A DNA stretch of 64,000 bases, taken from contig CAWIED010000001.1 of assembly GCA_963835085.1 (NCBI GenBank), forward strand, positions 186,001 through 250,000, written 5' to 3'. This DNA comes from JBDIAG01 sp963835085 (GTDB taxonomy: Bacteria; Actinomycetota; Actinomycetes; Actinomycetales; CAWJMD01). Position 1 is the first letter of the stretch; each line of letters starts with the position of its first letter. The translations under genes and the position numbers were made by a program. Of this stretch, positions 24,213 through 33,216 are shown piece by piece. A model generated the notes under the pieces. The model was not told where the DNA came from, did not search any database, and saw only the letters and a list, made by a program, of their open reading frames with translations.

Positions 24213-24952
24213 GCCGTTTCGGGAGGCAGCCGCAGCACGTAGCCCACACCACGCTTGGTGTGGATGAGCGGCGGCCAGCTCTGGCCGTCGACCGACTCGA
24301 AGTCTGCCGGGGGAGAGTCGATCTTGCGGCGCAGGTAGGAGATGTAGGACTCGACGATGCCGGCTTCGCCGTTGAAGTCGTAATTCCAGACGTGGTCGAG
24401 GATCTGCGACTTGGACAGCACCCGGTTGGGGTTGAGCATCAGGTAGCGCAACAGCTTGAACTCGGTGGGCGACAGGTCGATGCCACGGCGGCCGCGGCGC
24501 ACCTCATGGGAGTCTTCGTCGAGTTCGAGGTCGTGGAAGACCAGCCGGCCTTCCACCAGCGCGCCCGCGCCGGTGCGCCGCAGGATGGCGCGGATGCGGG
24601 CCACCACCTCCTCGAGCGAGAAGGGCTTGGTGACGTAGTCGTCGCCGCCCACCGTGAGCCCGTTGACCCGGTCGTTCACGTCGTCCTTGGCGGTGAGGAA
24701 GAGCACCGGGGTGTCGCGGCCGCGCTCGCGCAGCCTGCGCGTCACGGCGAAGCCGTCGAGGCCGGGCATCATGACGTCGAGCACCAGCAGGTCTGGACGA
24801 ACCCGCTCGGCGACCGCCAGCGCGTCCTGACCGTCTTGAGCCGTGTGCACCTCGAAGCCGGCGAAGCGCAGCGAGGTGGAGAGAAGCTCGCGGATGTTGG
24901 GCTCGTCGTCGACGACGAGGAGGCGCGCCTCCGGAACTGCTGGGCTGGTCAT
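24209..24952 (-). CDS. OmpR/PhoB-family response regulator
   Basis: 247 residues from the ATG at 24952; the frame stays open to 25204 but the receiver domain begins right after this ATG (ARLLVVDDEPNIRELLSTSL). The phospho-acceptor Asp is in LLVLDVMMPGLDGF, the switch Thr and Lys in VLFLTAKDD and GGDDYVTKPFSLEE. The winged helix is SPTEFKLLRYLMLNPNRVLS, LDHVWNYDFNGEAGIVESYI, SYLRRKID, ending TKRGVGYVLRLPPETA. First gene of the RR-kinase-protease operon; the partner is the kinase it overlaps. Confidence 0.93.
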   Translation of the reverse strand: MTSPAVPEARLLVVDDEPNIRELLSTSLRFAGFEVHTAQDGQDALAVAERVRPDLLVLDVMMPGLDGFAVTRRLRERGRDTPVLFLTAKDDVNDRVNGLTVGGDDYVTKPFSLEEVVARIRAILRRTGAGALVEGRLVFHDLELDEDSHEVRRGRRGIDLSPTEFKLLRYLMLNPNRVLSKSQILDHVWNYDFNGEAGIVESYISYLRRKIDSPPADFESVDGQSWPPLIHTKRGVGYVLRLPPETA

Positions 24953-25118
24953 GAGAAAATCATGAGGGCCGAACCTGGGAACTGTCTGGACGTAACCTGA
25001 ACTGCTCCGAAGAAAGAACGCGACCGGCTGTTCAATGGGAGCCGTCTCGATAGGAGCCGTCTCGATGTGGGCTGTCGAGGGGAGCTGCAGCGACCCGGCC
25101 GATTCCGCCGGGCCGACG

Positions 25119-27566
25119 TCAGCCCAGCTCGGCCCGCCGCGCCAGCCAGTCGGCGATCGAATCGCCCGCCATGGGCCTGGCCAACAGGTAGCCCTGGCCG
25201 ACATCGCAACCCAGCTTGGTGATCACGTCGAGGGTCGGATAGTCCTCCACCCCCTCGGCGACCACGGTGAGCCCCAGCACGTGGGAGACCTCGACGATCG
25301 AGCGCACCAGCGCGGCGGCAGCGGGGGAGTCTGCTACCCCGACCATGAAGGACTTGTCGATCTTGATCTCCTGCACCGGCAGCCGGCGCAGGTAGGCCAG
25401 CGATGAGTAGCCCGTGCCGAAGTCGTCGATCGAGAGCCGGATTCCCAACGCCCGCAGCGTGTGCAGGGGTCGCAGCGAATCCTGGTGGTAGCTCATCAGA
25501 GAGTCTTCGGTGAGCTCGATCACCACCCGTGCGGGATCGATGCCGACCTCGGTGATCATGTCGCTGATCTCGGTGGGAAGGCCGGGTTCGAGCAGTAGCC
25601 GCGCCGGCAGGTTCACCGACACGCTGTGCGGTTCCGGCCAGGCCGCGCACTGCTCCAGTGCCTTGCGCAGCGCCAGCATGGTGAGCACGCCCACCTGTCC
25701 GGTCTGATCCGCCAGCGGGATGAACTCGTCCGGCGCGATCGGGCCGCGCTGCGGATGGGTCCAGCGGGCGAGCGCCTCGAAGCCGACGACCTGCAGATCG
25801 TCGAGGCGCACCTGCGGCTGGAAGTCGATGGTGATCTGGTCGGAGTTGATCGCCTGCCGTAACTGCCCCACGAGGTTGAGCCGCTCGACGCTGCCCCGAT
25901 CGTTCTCGGGCGAATACCAGGCGTACGACGGCGCCCGGTTCTTGGCCGTGTACATCGCGATGTCGACGTGGCGCATCAGGGTCGACGCGTCGATGCCGTC
26001 GCCGAACACGCCGGCGATGCCCACCGAGGCCGACACGTCGATCACCGAACCCGCCAGGGTGAACGGCGGCACCAGGCACTCGGCGAGCCGGGCTGCGGCG
26101 GCCTCGGCCTCGCTCGGGCCTTGAATCAAGGGCAGTAGGACGGCGAACTCGTCACCGCCGAACCGTGCGACTATCGCGCCCGGTGGCGCCGACGAGGCGA
26201 GCCGGCGTGCCACCTGCTGCAACAGGTGGTCGCCGGTGGGGTGCCCGAGGATGTCGTTGACCTCTTTGAACCGGTCGAGGTCGAGCAGCAGCACCGCCGC
26301 GATGCCTTGCGGCGCCTTGCGGTTGCGCCGCTCCGTCAAGATGCGCTCGACGGCGTTGGTGAAGGCCGCCCGGTTGGGCAGGTTCGTGAGGTGATCGTGA
26401 GTGGCCTCGTAGCGCAGGCGACCCACCAGGTTCATGTTGTTCCACACCGCGGAGGCGTGCGTGACGAGGGTCTGCAACAGGTGCAGGTCACCGGTGCCGA
26501 AGGTTGCCACCGTGCCCAACCGGTCGTGGACGACGAGCGCACCCTCCTCCGTACCGTCCACCTCGATGGGCATGACGAGGGCGTCGCGGAACCCGACCTT
26601 GGCGAGCCACTCACGCTGTGCCGGGTTCTTGGTGTCGCGCCGGATCACGGTGGGCTCGGACCCGGTGGGCGGCAGAACCTGGTCGAGGCTGGGCACGCCC
26701 GGCAGCCATACCTGGGCCTGTTCGGCATTGACGAGCCGGGCCGCCTGGTCGGTGAGGTGAATGATCAGGTCGGCAGTCGTGGCAGAACTGCTCATCATCC
26801 GGGCTGCCACAAGCATTTCGCCGAGATCGGCATGCTGACGCACGAGCCTGGAGTAGCTCCGGAACGCAACCGTGACCGTGACGGCCACGACGAGCAACAA
26901 CCCGTAACCAGCTAGGCCGCGGCTGAGCGCCAGCAGGGAGAGCACCGCCATCGAGCCGCTAAGCACTCCGGACAGCAGCACCGAACTCACCATCAGCAGA
27001 ACCTCGCGGCCCGACGGCAGTCGTTGCAGAAGCGTGATCGCCGTAAGTACCGAGAGAACACCCACGGTTCCTGTGGCCAAGACCACAGCAATCGCAGTCA
27101 ACCAGTCACGCCCACCCGCAGGCAGGACGGCCATCAGGAAGGGCGCAATCAAAAAGCCGACACCGGTCTCGGCGGTAAAGAGCGAAAGATTGAAGAAGGC
27201 CTTGTGCGGTGGTGGTCGCTGAATGAGCATTGCCACGCCCGCGCCCATAATCCGGGCAGCGAGCAGGAGCCACACCTCGGTGGTGAAGAGCCCGATGATC
27301 AGTGGCAGATCGGACAGCGACACCGAGAGCGCCTGCTTGCGCACCTCCACATGCACCTTGGCGAACTCGGCCATGGTGAACAAGAGCAGGCAGATGCCCA
27401 CCATGCTCCAGTGCTGGACGGTGTCCAGGGCCGGCATAGGCGTGCCCGCGCCGGTCGGCATCGGCTTGGCGAGCCAGGCGCATGCCAAGCCGCCGAAGGC
27501 CAGCAGCAAGCTGACTCCGGCGAGGTGGAGCACACCCTTGCGCGCGCTCACGACAGATGCAGACAC
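25119..27566 (-). CDS. Membrane GGDEF-EAL protein with GAF-like domain (c-di-GMP turnover)
   Basis: 815 residues. About eight N-terminal membrane helices (1-235), a GAF-like segment (about 250-385), GGDEF domain with intact RFGGDEFAVLLP and EAL domain with EALARW. EAL metal and substrate residues look complete: SVNLPARLL, IELTEDSLM, IDDFGTGYSSLAYL, EIKIDKSF, VVAEGVED and CDVGQGYLLARPM. I see no RxxD inhibitory site just before GGDEF. It could therefore make or degrade c-di-GMP; EAL activity looks assured by sequence. GTG start at 27566. Its single-gene unit lies upstream of the RR operon, separated by 166 bases. Confidence 0.92.
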   Translation of the reverse strand: MSASVVSARKGVLHLAGVSLLLAFGGLACAWLAKPMPTGAGTPMPALDTVQHWSMVGICLLLFTMAEFAKVHVEVRKQALSVSLSDLPLIIGLFTTEVWLLLAARIMGAGVAMLIQRPPPHKAFFNLSLFTAETGVGFLIAPFLMAVLPAGGRDWLTAIAVVLATGTVGVLSVLTAITLLQRLPSGREVLLMVSSVLLSGVLSGSMAVLSLLALSRGLAGYGLLLVVAVTVTVAFRSYSRLVRQHADLGEMLVAARMMSSSATTADLIIHLTDQAARLVNAEQAQVWLPGVPSLDQVLPPTGSEPTVIRRDTKNPAQREWLAKVGFRDALVMPIEVDGTEEGALVVHDRLGTVATFGTGDLHLLQTLVTHASAVWNNMNLVGRLRYEATHDHLTNLPNRAAFTNAVERILTERRNRKAPQGIAAVLLLDLDRFKEVNDILGHPTGDHLLQQVARRLASSAPPGAIVARFGGDEFAVLLPLIQGPSEAEAAAARLAECLVPPFTLAGSVIDVSASVGIAGVFGDGIDASTLMRHVDIAMYTAKNRAPSYAWYSPENDRGSVERLNLVGQLRQAINSDQITIDFQPQVRLDDLQVVGFEALARWTHPQRGPIAPDEFIPLADQTGQVGVLTMLALRKALEQCAAWPEPHSVSVNLPARLLLEPGLPTEISDMITEVGIDPARVVIELTEDSLMSYHQDSLRPLHTLRALGIRLSIDDFGTGYSSLAYLRRLPVQEIKIDKSFMVGVADSPAAAALVRSIVEVSHVLGLTVVAEGVEDYPTLDVITKLGCDVGQGYLLARPMAGDSIADWLARRAELG

Positions 27567-27804
27567 CTACCCAGTGTGACCGATGCGCGGCCCTGACACC
27601 CGTTTGCGTGCCTCAGACCACCTACCTGGCCTACCAAAGGGGCTAAAGTCACTCCTCGCTATCGGCCAGTGGTGAGGGCGGCCCTGCTGTGCAGGGCGCC
27701 AGAGGCCCACTGACAACGGACGTCTCGGCCGTGATGGAGATTCACCGGCGGCGGACGTTGCCGGGCGATGGGCGCTCACGGGCAGGCCGTCATGAGCGCG
27801 CGAA
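27567..27804. other. Gene-free stretch upstream of the GGDEF-EAL gene
   Basis: Holds the promoter region of the GGDEF-EAL gene and the 3' flank of the small-peptide unit. Apart from the terminator at its right end I see no repeat or coding potential that stands out. Confidence 0.4.
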
Positions 27805-27837
27805 GGGCGGGACTCCTCGTGGCGAAGAGTCCCGCCC
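27805..27837 (-). terminator. Terminator hairpin downstream of the small secreted peptide gene
   Basis: GGGCGGGACTC pairs perfectly with GAGTCCCGCCC over 11 bp with an 11-base loop, 23 bases past the peptide stop on the minus strand. It supports a short transcript dedicated to the peptide. Confidence 0.8.
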
Positions 27838-27859
27838 CCCGGCGGTGCAGCTGTGGTGA

Positions 27860-28075
27860 TCAGCCGAGCGAGGCGCCCGTGATCTTCTTCGTGATCTTGG
27901 CGCCGAGCGAGGCGCCAGTGATCTTCTTGGCGGCCACGGTGGTGACCGAGGTGATCTTCTTGCCGGCGGTGTCGCTGTGCGTTGCGTGGGTGCCCGCAGC
28001 CACGGAGCCCACCGCCACGAGGAGCGAGATGCCGAGGGTCACGACGTTCTTGGCGATGCGGTTCGAGTGCGACAT
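27860..28075 (-). CDS. Small secreted peptide with internal repeats, unknown function
   Basis: 71 residues. GGAGGA sits six to seven bases ahead of the ATG. The N-terminus has a basic stretch plus hydrophobic core (MSHSNRIAKNVVTLGISLLV, then AVGSVAAGTHA), a signal peptide. The mature part, about 40 residues, is Lys/Thr/Ala/Gly-rich with a repeated KKITGASLG (two perfect copies, one degenerate KKITSVTTV); the DNA repeat under it is near-identical, implying recent duplication. It has its own terminator. I do not recognise the family; an adhesive, structural or antimicrobial cationic peptide are all conceivable. Confidence 0.7.
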   Translation of the reverse strand: MSHSNRIAKNVVTLGISLLVAVGSVAAGTHATHSDTAGKKITSVTTVAAKKITGASLGAKITKKITGASLG

Positions 28076-28443
28076 TGGGGGTCCTCCGGAAGACGTTATT
28101 AAGGGGTCGAACAGCTAGCGGCCGTCCGTGTGGTTTTTGGGAGTCGATCACGTGCTTGGTAAGTGCTTCGTCAGCCGAGCAGGCCAGGTTGAGAGCGATT
28201 TACTATTTCTACCCACTGCAACCGTCTTTCCCACGTTTGGCGGGCTTCGGGCTCGAGGCCAATCTCGCCAAGCGTGACCTTAGGTGACCGCTGCTGGTCG
28301 TTTTGGGAGTCTCCCGCACGGTCATCAGGAGATCCTTGGTTCGGCCAACCGGTTGACGGCTTCATTGCCGACATCGGCAGGTTACAAGAAGGCTAGTCTT
28401 GTGTGCCCTAGCCGTACCCCCGAAGATACTCCTTATGGGCTAG
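28076..28443. other. Intergenic region with comparatively low GC
   Basis: Between the helicase stop and the small-peptide start. GC content is visibly below the surroundings (for example the stretch around 28196-28240). It must contain the peptide promoter and 5' leader. I found no riboswitch, tRNA or convincing ORF here. Confidence 0.5.
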
Positions 28444-30111
28444 TCAGCCCGTTTCGGGCCTCTTGCCTGCAGGTCCCGCAATGTCACCCGCGTCGATGAT
28501 CCGGTAGGCGTATCCCTGCTCGGCCAGGAAACGCTGGCGGTGCGCGGCCATCTCCGCGTCGACTGTGTCGCGTGTCACTACGGAGTAGAACCGGGCGGTG
28601 CGGCCGTCCTGCTTCGGGCGCAGCAGACGTCCCAGCCGTTGCGCCTCCTCCTGCCGCGAGCCGAACGATCCCGAGACCTGTACGGCCAGCGAGGCTTCCG
28701 GCAGATCGATGGAGAAGTTGGCCACCTTGCTCACCACGAGCCGCGGGATGAGCCCGGCGCGGAAGTCGTCATAGAGCTGCTCGCGCTGCTTGGAGGTGGT
28801 GGCACCGGTGACCACGGGCGCATCGAGGCGGTTGCCGAGTTCTTCGAGTTGGTCGAGGTACTGCCCGATGACCAGCGCCGGCTCATCCGGGTGAGCCGCG
28901 AGCACGCGTTCCACCACGTCCAGCTTCACCGCAGACGTGGCACACAGCCGGTACCTGTCCTCGGCCTCGGCCATGGCGTAGGCCATTCGCTCGGCGTGCG
29001 GAAGGGCCACTCGCACTTCTACGCAGTCGGCGGGGGCGATGTAGCCGGCGGACTCGATGTCCTTCCAGGGAGCGTCGAATCGCTTGGGGCCGATGAGCGA
29101 GAACACCTCCCCCTCCCGACCGTCCTCGCGGACGAGAGTGGCCGTCAGGCCCAGCCGTCGGCGCGCCTGCAGGTCGGCCGTCATCCGGAACACCGGAGCC
29201 GGCAGTAGGTGTACCTCGTCGTAGACGATCAGGCCCCAGTCGCGGGCATCGAGCAGTTCGAGGTGGGTGTAGACGCCCTTGCGCCGCGCCGCGAGCACTT
29301 GGTACGTGGCGATCGTGACCGGACGGATCTCCTTGCGGGTGCCGGAGTACTCGCCGATCTCGTCCTCGGTGAGGCTCGTGCGGCGAACCAGCTCATGCTT
29401 CCACTGCCTCGCCGACACCGCACTCGTCACGAGAATGAGTGTGGTGGTGCAGGCCCGGGCCATCGCGGCCGCGCCCACGAGGGTCTTGCCGGCACCGCAG
29501 GGCAGCACCACCACCCCGGATCCGCCGTGCCAGAAGCTCTCCACCGCATGCCGTTGGTATTCGCGCAGCGCCCAGCCGTTCTCCACCAGCGTGATCGGGT
29601 GTGGTTGCCCGTCGACGTAACCGGCGAGGTCTTCGGCCGGCCAGCCCAGCTTGAGCAGGGCCTGCTTGAGGTTGCCCCGCTCGCTGGGGTGCACGATCAC
29701 TGTGTGCTCATCGAGCCGGTCGCCGATCATGCCCGCGGTGCGCTTGGACCGCAGCACCTCGGTGAGCACCGGCACGTCTGTGGTCGTCAGGACCAGACCG
29801 GACGTGGGGTGCTTCGACAGCGTGAGCCGGCCGTAGCGCGACATCGTGTCGGCCACATCCACCAGCAGCGCGTGCGGCACCGGATACCGGGAGAACCGCA
29901 TCAGCGCGTCGATCACCTGCTCGGCGTCGTGGCCCGCAGCGCGGGCGTTCCATAGCCCCAACGGGGTCAGCCGGTAGGTGTGGATGTGCTCCGGGGCGCG
30001 TTCGAGCTCGGCGAACGGCGCGATCGCCCGGCGGCACTCGTCGGCGTCGGGATGGTCGACTTCGAGCAGCAGTGTCTTGTCGCTCTGCACGATGAGAGGG
30101 CCGGAAGTCAT
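28444..30111 (-). CDS. XPB-type DNA repair helicase (SF2)
   Basis: 555 residues. N-terminal XPB-specific region (GPLIVQSDKTLLLEVDHPDA, IHTYRLTPLGLWNARAAG), then helicase lobe 1: WALREYQRHAVESFWHGGSG (Q-like), Walker A LPCGAGKTLVGAAAMA, motif II VYDEVHLLP (DEVH), motif III LGLTATLVREDG; and lobe 2 with VIGQYLDQL, GATTSKQREQLYDDFRAG, SVAV-type VQVSGSFGSRQEEAQRLGRL (motif VI, QRLGR). It unwinds DNA 3'-5', proposed to serve nucleotide-excision repair or transcription. The nearby helicase-associated protein is its usual partner in actinobacteria. Confidence 0.95.
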   Translation of the reverse strand: MTSGPLIVQSDKTLLLEVDHPDADECRRAIAPFAELERAPEHIHTYRLTPLGLWNARAAGHDAEQVIDALMRFSRYPVPHALLVDVADTMSRYGRLTLSKHPTSGLVLTTTDVPVLTEVLRSKRTAGMIGDRLDEHTVIVHPSERGNLKQALLKLGWPAEDLAGYVDGQPHPITLVENGWALREYQRHAVESFWHGGSGVVVLPCGAGKTLVGAAAMARACTTTLILVTSAVSARQWKHELVRRTSLTEDEIGEYSGTRKEIRPVTIATYQVLAARRKGVYTHLELLDARDWGLIVYDEVHLLPAPVFRMTADLQARRRLGLTATLVREDGREGEVFSLIGPKRFDAPWKDIESAGYIAPADCVEVRVALPHAERMAYAMAEAEDRYRLCATSAVKLDVVERVLAAHPDEPALVIGQYLDQLEELGNRLDAPVVTGATTSKQREQLYDDFRAGLIPRLVVSKVANFSIDLPEASLAVQVSGSFGSRQEEAQRLGRLLRPKQDGRTARFYSVVTRDTVDAEMAAHRQRFLAEQGYAYRIIDAGDIAGPAGKRPETG

Positions 30112-30255
30112 GGGATCAGTATTGCCAGAAGCCTTGGACGGAATTTTCGCGGCAGTATTTCCAGCGGACCTTCTGCCCGCTCACCTTTGGATGCCGCAAG
30201 GTCCCGTCCGGATCTTCTCCGCAGGCCCTGGGTTACGGCTGGCGCGCGAGTGAGT

Positions 30256-30603
30256 TCATCGGGTGGCGTACGACGTCAGGAGATAGCCCACGACCACCAC
30301 GGCCCCGGCCACCCAGCCGATCATCAGCAGCCGGATGCGGCGGTGCAGCTCACTGCCCGGCCCAGGGGTCTGCAGCGCGTAGTTCGTGGCCACCGCGGCT
30401 ACGACCATCAGTGCCAGCACGCCCGCTGAGGCGATCATGAACGGTCGCAGCATCGTGCCCACATTGGTGGAGACGAGGGAGATCATGAGGGCGAAGCCGA
30501 ACAGGGCCGTCACGGCGGTGGCCAGCGCGCACACCACGACGGGTCCCAGGCCGGCGGCCCGGCGATGCCCCGTGGGATCGCCGACGAAGGGAGAAGGGGT
30601 CAC
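30256..30603 (-). CDS. Small membrane protein with three helices
   Basis: 115 residues from a GTG at 30603; hydrophobic helices at about 22-45, 55-75 and 92-112, with a charged loop ELHRRIRLL between the last two. Topology resembles small uncharacterised membrane proteins beside the XPB locus in actinobacteria, but I do not recognise a named family. It sits between the helicase-associated gene (26 bases away, same strand) and the XPB helicase, so all three are probably transcribed together. Confidence 0.65.
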   Translation of the reverse strand: MTPSPFVGDPTGHRRAAGLGPVVVCALATAVTALFGFALMISLVSTNVGTMLRPFMIASAGVLALMVVAAVATNYALQTPGPGSELHRRIRLLMIGWVAGAVVVVGYLLTSYATR

Positions 30604-30629
30604 CCGGCCATCTTCGCAGGCCGACGCCC

Positions 30630-33137
30630 TCAGGAGTCGGCCACGGCCACCAGCCGGTGTGCCGGCAGCAGGAGCACCATTCCGGTGCGCGGGTCGAGCA
30701 CCCTGGTCTGTCCGCCCGAGACGGCGAGCGGCTGCACCTGCCGGCGCACGAGCTCGCCCGCCGAGTCGCTGTAGGTGAGCCAGACCGTGCGCGCCTCGGC
30801 AGCTGCTGCCTGCAGCCGGCTGAGCAGGCCTGCGATATCTTCCGCGTCCGGCCCGGGTTCGTCGGCCCGACCCGGTGTCGACCCGGAAACTCGTGTGGCA
30901 GAACCATTCCCGAGGTCGGGTGCGGTGCCTGAACGGGCCAGTTCCACCCGGCGCAGCACGCTCACCACGTCGAGAGCGTGCCTGGCGTCGACGGCCGGAG
31001 GCAGCTGCCCCGTCCAGCGGTCCTCGTCTGGCACCGGCGCCCGGCGCTGCGCTTGACGGGCGATCTGCAGAGTGCCGTCAGGCCCCTCCGCCACCGCCGG
31101 CTGGCCTGCGCTGCGGAGCAGGTCCAGGGTGCGCGCGGGCTCGGTGGGCGCGGCCAGGACGGTGGGCGCGAGCCGCCTCCAGCCGAGCCCCGCCAGGCGT
31201 GGATGGGCCAGCAACTCGGTGAGGGCCTGCGGGTCGTCGCTTCGCAGATAGCTGCCCGCAGCGCCGACCCGCAGGGTGCCGTGCCGGCGGGCCACGTCGC
31301 GCACGAGGTAATCCAACGGCTGCGGCAGCTCGCCCACCGAGGCTGCTGCGAGCCGGCTCAACAAGTCGTCGGCCTCCAGTCCGGCGTCGAGGGCGCGCCG
31401 CACGGACGCCGCGGTGAACCGGTAGACCGTCGCGGCGCCGCGCGACTCGACATCTGCCGCCGATTCCAACAGAGCCTCGGTAGCAGCCACCAAGGGGCCC
31501 GGTGCTACGGCCGTGAGGTCGGCCTGCACGAGCACCCGGCTCACCGGGCTGGGCAGTAACGCGTCGAGGTCATGCGTACTCAGGGCCACCGCGTAGCCCG
31601 GCGGACAGCCGAACGCCAGCAGTCCAAGAGTGTGTGCCTCGGCAAGTACCAGTGGCACGAGTTCGGCGGCGGTGCCGACCGGTCCGCGGGGAGCGTCGTG
31701 CCGCAGTTGCGCCAGTACTGCGGCCTCGTCGTAGTGGGCTCCAGCGGGGCCCGCCGTCAGCACGCCGAGCACCGCGCCGCGCAGCCGGCGTTCGCTCTCC
31801 CGCTCGGTGGCCGGGCTCAGGGTGGGACGCAGATTGTGTCGCTCGTCCCGGCTGCCGGCCAGGGACGTCGACCAGGGCGCGCGCAGCCAGCCGCGCACCA
31901 GTGTGAGCCACTGCGTCCCGACGCTGCCCGTCCGCCACTCATCGGCCACAGCAGTCGCCCGAAAGGCCGGTTCAGCGGCGCCGTCGGGTGCGATCAGACG
32001 GGCGCCGGCGGCCACGATGAGCACGAACGAGGTCTCGGCCGGCGAGAGGGCCAACTGCCGGGCCAGCCGGGTGAGCTCGCGCGCGCCGAGTCCACCGGAG
32101 CGCAGCACGGGCACCTCATCGCGGTCGAGGATGCGCAACAGCTCGTGCACGTGCCGCACGATCTCGGTGGCCGCTGCCGGGGCCACCCGGTCGAGCAGCG
32201 CAGGATCGCGGCTCACGTGGACGGCTGGGGGAGCGGGCGACAGTGTCAGCACCCGGGCGCGCAGACCGAGGGCCACTTCGCGAGGCACGACGACCCGCTC
32301 GTCGTCCAAGGGCACGAGCAGACCGCGCGCCAGCAGCCACTCCACCGGGGCGCCCGCCGCCGGATCGGGCTCGCGTCTGGCGTTACGGACGGTGCCGATC
32401 GGAATGCCCTCGGCGTCGAGCCGGTGCAAGAGCTCGGCCGAGCCATCGGGCGCAGCGGTCAGCAGTGACGCGGTCTCACGCTGCAGGTGCAGGGCCAGGC
32501 CGTCGAGGTCGAGGCGGAGCCCGAGCGTGCTGCAGATAGCGCCGAGCCGGGCCGGCGCGCCGGCCAGCAGTTCGGCGATTGGTGGCCCGAGCCCGGCCGG
32601 ATAAGGACCGAACAGCTCCGCCAGCACCCGCACGGGATTGGCGGCGCGCTGGCTGCCGAACGCCAGGCCGAGCTTCAGCAGCCGTTGCAGATAGGGCCGC
32701 ACGGTAGGCCCAGTGGTGTCGCACGCGCGCGCCAGGTCGGCGGTGCTCACCGGCACAGGCAGAACGGTCAGGGCCGCGGCCACGTCGAGACAGGCTTGGT
32801 CGAGCACCGCCAGGGCCCGGTGCACGCTGGCGCGGGTTCCCGCGCGGGCGGCCAGGGAGGTGAGGTCGGCAGGGCTGGGCGTCAACAGGTCGGGACGCGC
32901 CTGCAAGAGCTCGGCCAACTCCTCGTCCGAGCGCATCCGCAGGTCATCTGCCAGGCTCCTGGGCGGCCGACGCCTGCCCGCCCGCATGGCGGTGCCCTGG
33001 GTGGCGTCTCCGGAGGAGGCTGTGGCCTGGGTGGCGCCTTCGGAGAAGGCTGTGCCTTTGGAGCGCCCCGGTGGGGGCACGCTTCGGCCGGTGGTGGTGC
33101 CCCCGGCCGGGGGCACGCCTGGGCCGCGGTTGGTCAT
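30630..33137 (-). CDS. Helicase-associated (XPB partner) domain protein
   Basis: 835 residues in the longest frame. The first 50 are low-complexity (GTTTGRSVPPPG, ATQATASSGDATQGTA) and encoded over a DNA palindrome; the ATG at 32987 (MRAGRRRPPRSLADDLRM) may be the true start, giving 785. Conserved features of the actinobacterial helicase C-terminal/associated family: LRMRSDEELAELLQARPDL at the N-terminus, a DNA-binding-like region around 100-200, and a C-terminal WYL-like fold (EARTVWLTYSDSAGELVRR, QPLAVSGGQTRVLDPRTG, LPAHRLVAVADS). No ATPase motifs, so a regulator or DNA-binding partner of the XPB helicase. Confidence 0.85.
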   Translation of the reverse strand: MTNRGPGVPPAGGTTTGRSVPPPGRSKGTAFSEGATQATASSGDATQGTAMRAGRRRPPRSLADDLRMRSDEELAELLQARPDLLTPSPADLTSLAARAGTRASVHRALAVLDQACLDVAAALTVLPVPVSTADLARACDTTGPTVRPYLQRLLKLGLAFGSQRAANPVRVLAELFGPYPAGLGPPIAELLAGAPARLGAICSTLGLRLDLDGLALHLQRETASLLTAAPDGSAELLHRLDAEGIPIGTVRNARREPDPAAGAPVEWLLARGLLVPLDDERVVVPREVALGLRARVLTLSPAPPAVHVSRDPALLDRVAPAAATEIVRHVHELLRILDRDEVPVLRSGGLGARELTRLARQLALSPAETSFVLIVAAGARLIAPDGAAEPAFRATAVADEWRTGSVGTQWLTLVRGWLRAPWSTSLAGSRDERHNLRPTLSPATERESERRLRGAVLGVLTAGPAGAHYDEAAVLAQLRHDAPRGPVGTAAELVPLVLAEAHTLGLLAFGCPPGYAVALSTHDLDALLPSPVSRVLVQADLTAVAPGPLVAATEALLESAADVESRGAATVYRFTAASVRRALDAGLEADDLLSRLAAASVGELPQPLDYLVRDVARRHGTLRVGAAGSYLRSDDPQALTELLAHPRLAGLGWRRLAPTVLAAPTEPARTLDLLRSAGQPAVAEGPDGTLQIARQAQRRAPVPDEDRWTGQLPPAVDARHALDVVSVLRRVELARSGTAPDLGNGSATRVSGSTPGRADEPGPDAEDIAGLLSRLQAAAAEARTVWLTYSDSAGELVRRQVQPLAVSGGQTRVLDPRTGMVLLLPAHRLVAVADS
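33097..33116. repeat. Perfect 20-bp palindrome at the 5' end of the helicase-associated gene
   Basis: GTGCCCCCGGCCGGGGGCAC. It lies within the low-complexity first codons of the longest frame, or in the leader if the ATG at 32987 is the start. As RNA it would fold into a hairpin near the initiation region. Confidence 0.7.
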
Positions 33138-33168
33138 TCGATCAAGGTTAGGGCCCGCCGGGCGCCCT

Positions 33169-33216
33169 TACATCCCGCACGGGCACCCTCAGTACATCCC
33201 GCACGGGCACCCTCAG
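33169..33216. repeat. Two identical 24-bp direct repeats
   Basis: 33169-33192 and 33193-33216 are identical 24-base units (TACATCCCGCACGGGCACCC plus TCAG) in direct contact. Each contains CCCGCACGGG, a small hairpin. The second covers the stop codon of the Rieske gene, so the array is a repeat-expanded 3' end, possibly the terminator. Confidence 0.8.

Noticed and set aside
24949..26079. Minus-strand frame over GGDEF/EAL coding region
   Set aside because: Arg/Gly-rich out-of-frame reading of the EAL gene; EAL motifs lie in the other frame.
28076..28443. Riboswitch upstream of the small secreted peptide
   Set aside because: No match to a c-di-AMP, cobalamin or other riboswitch core I can recognise.
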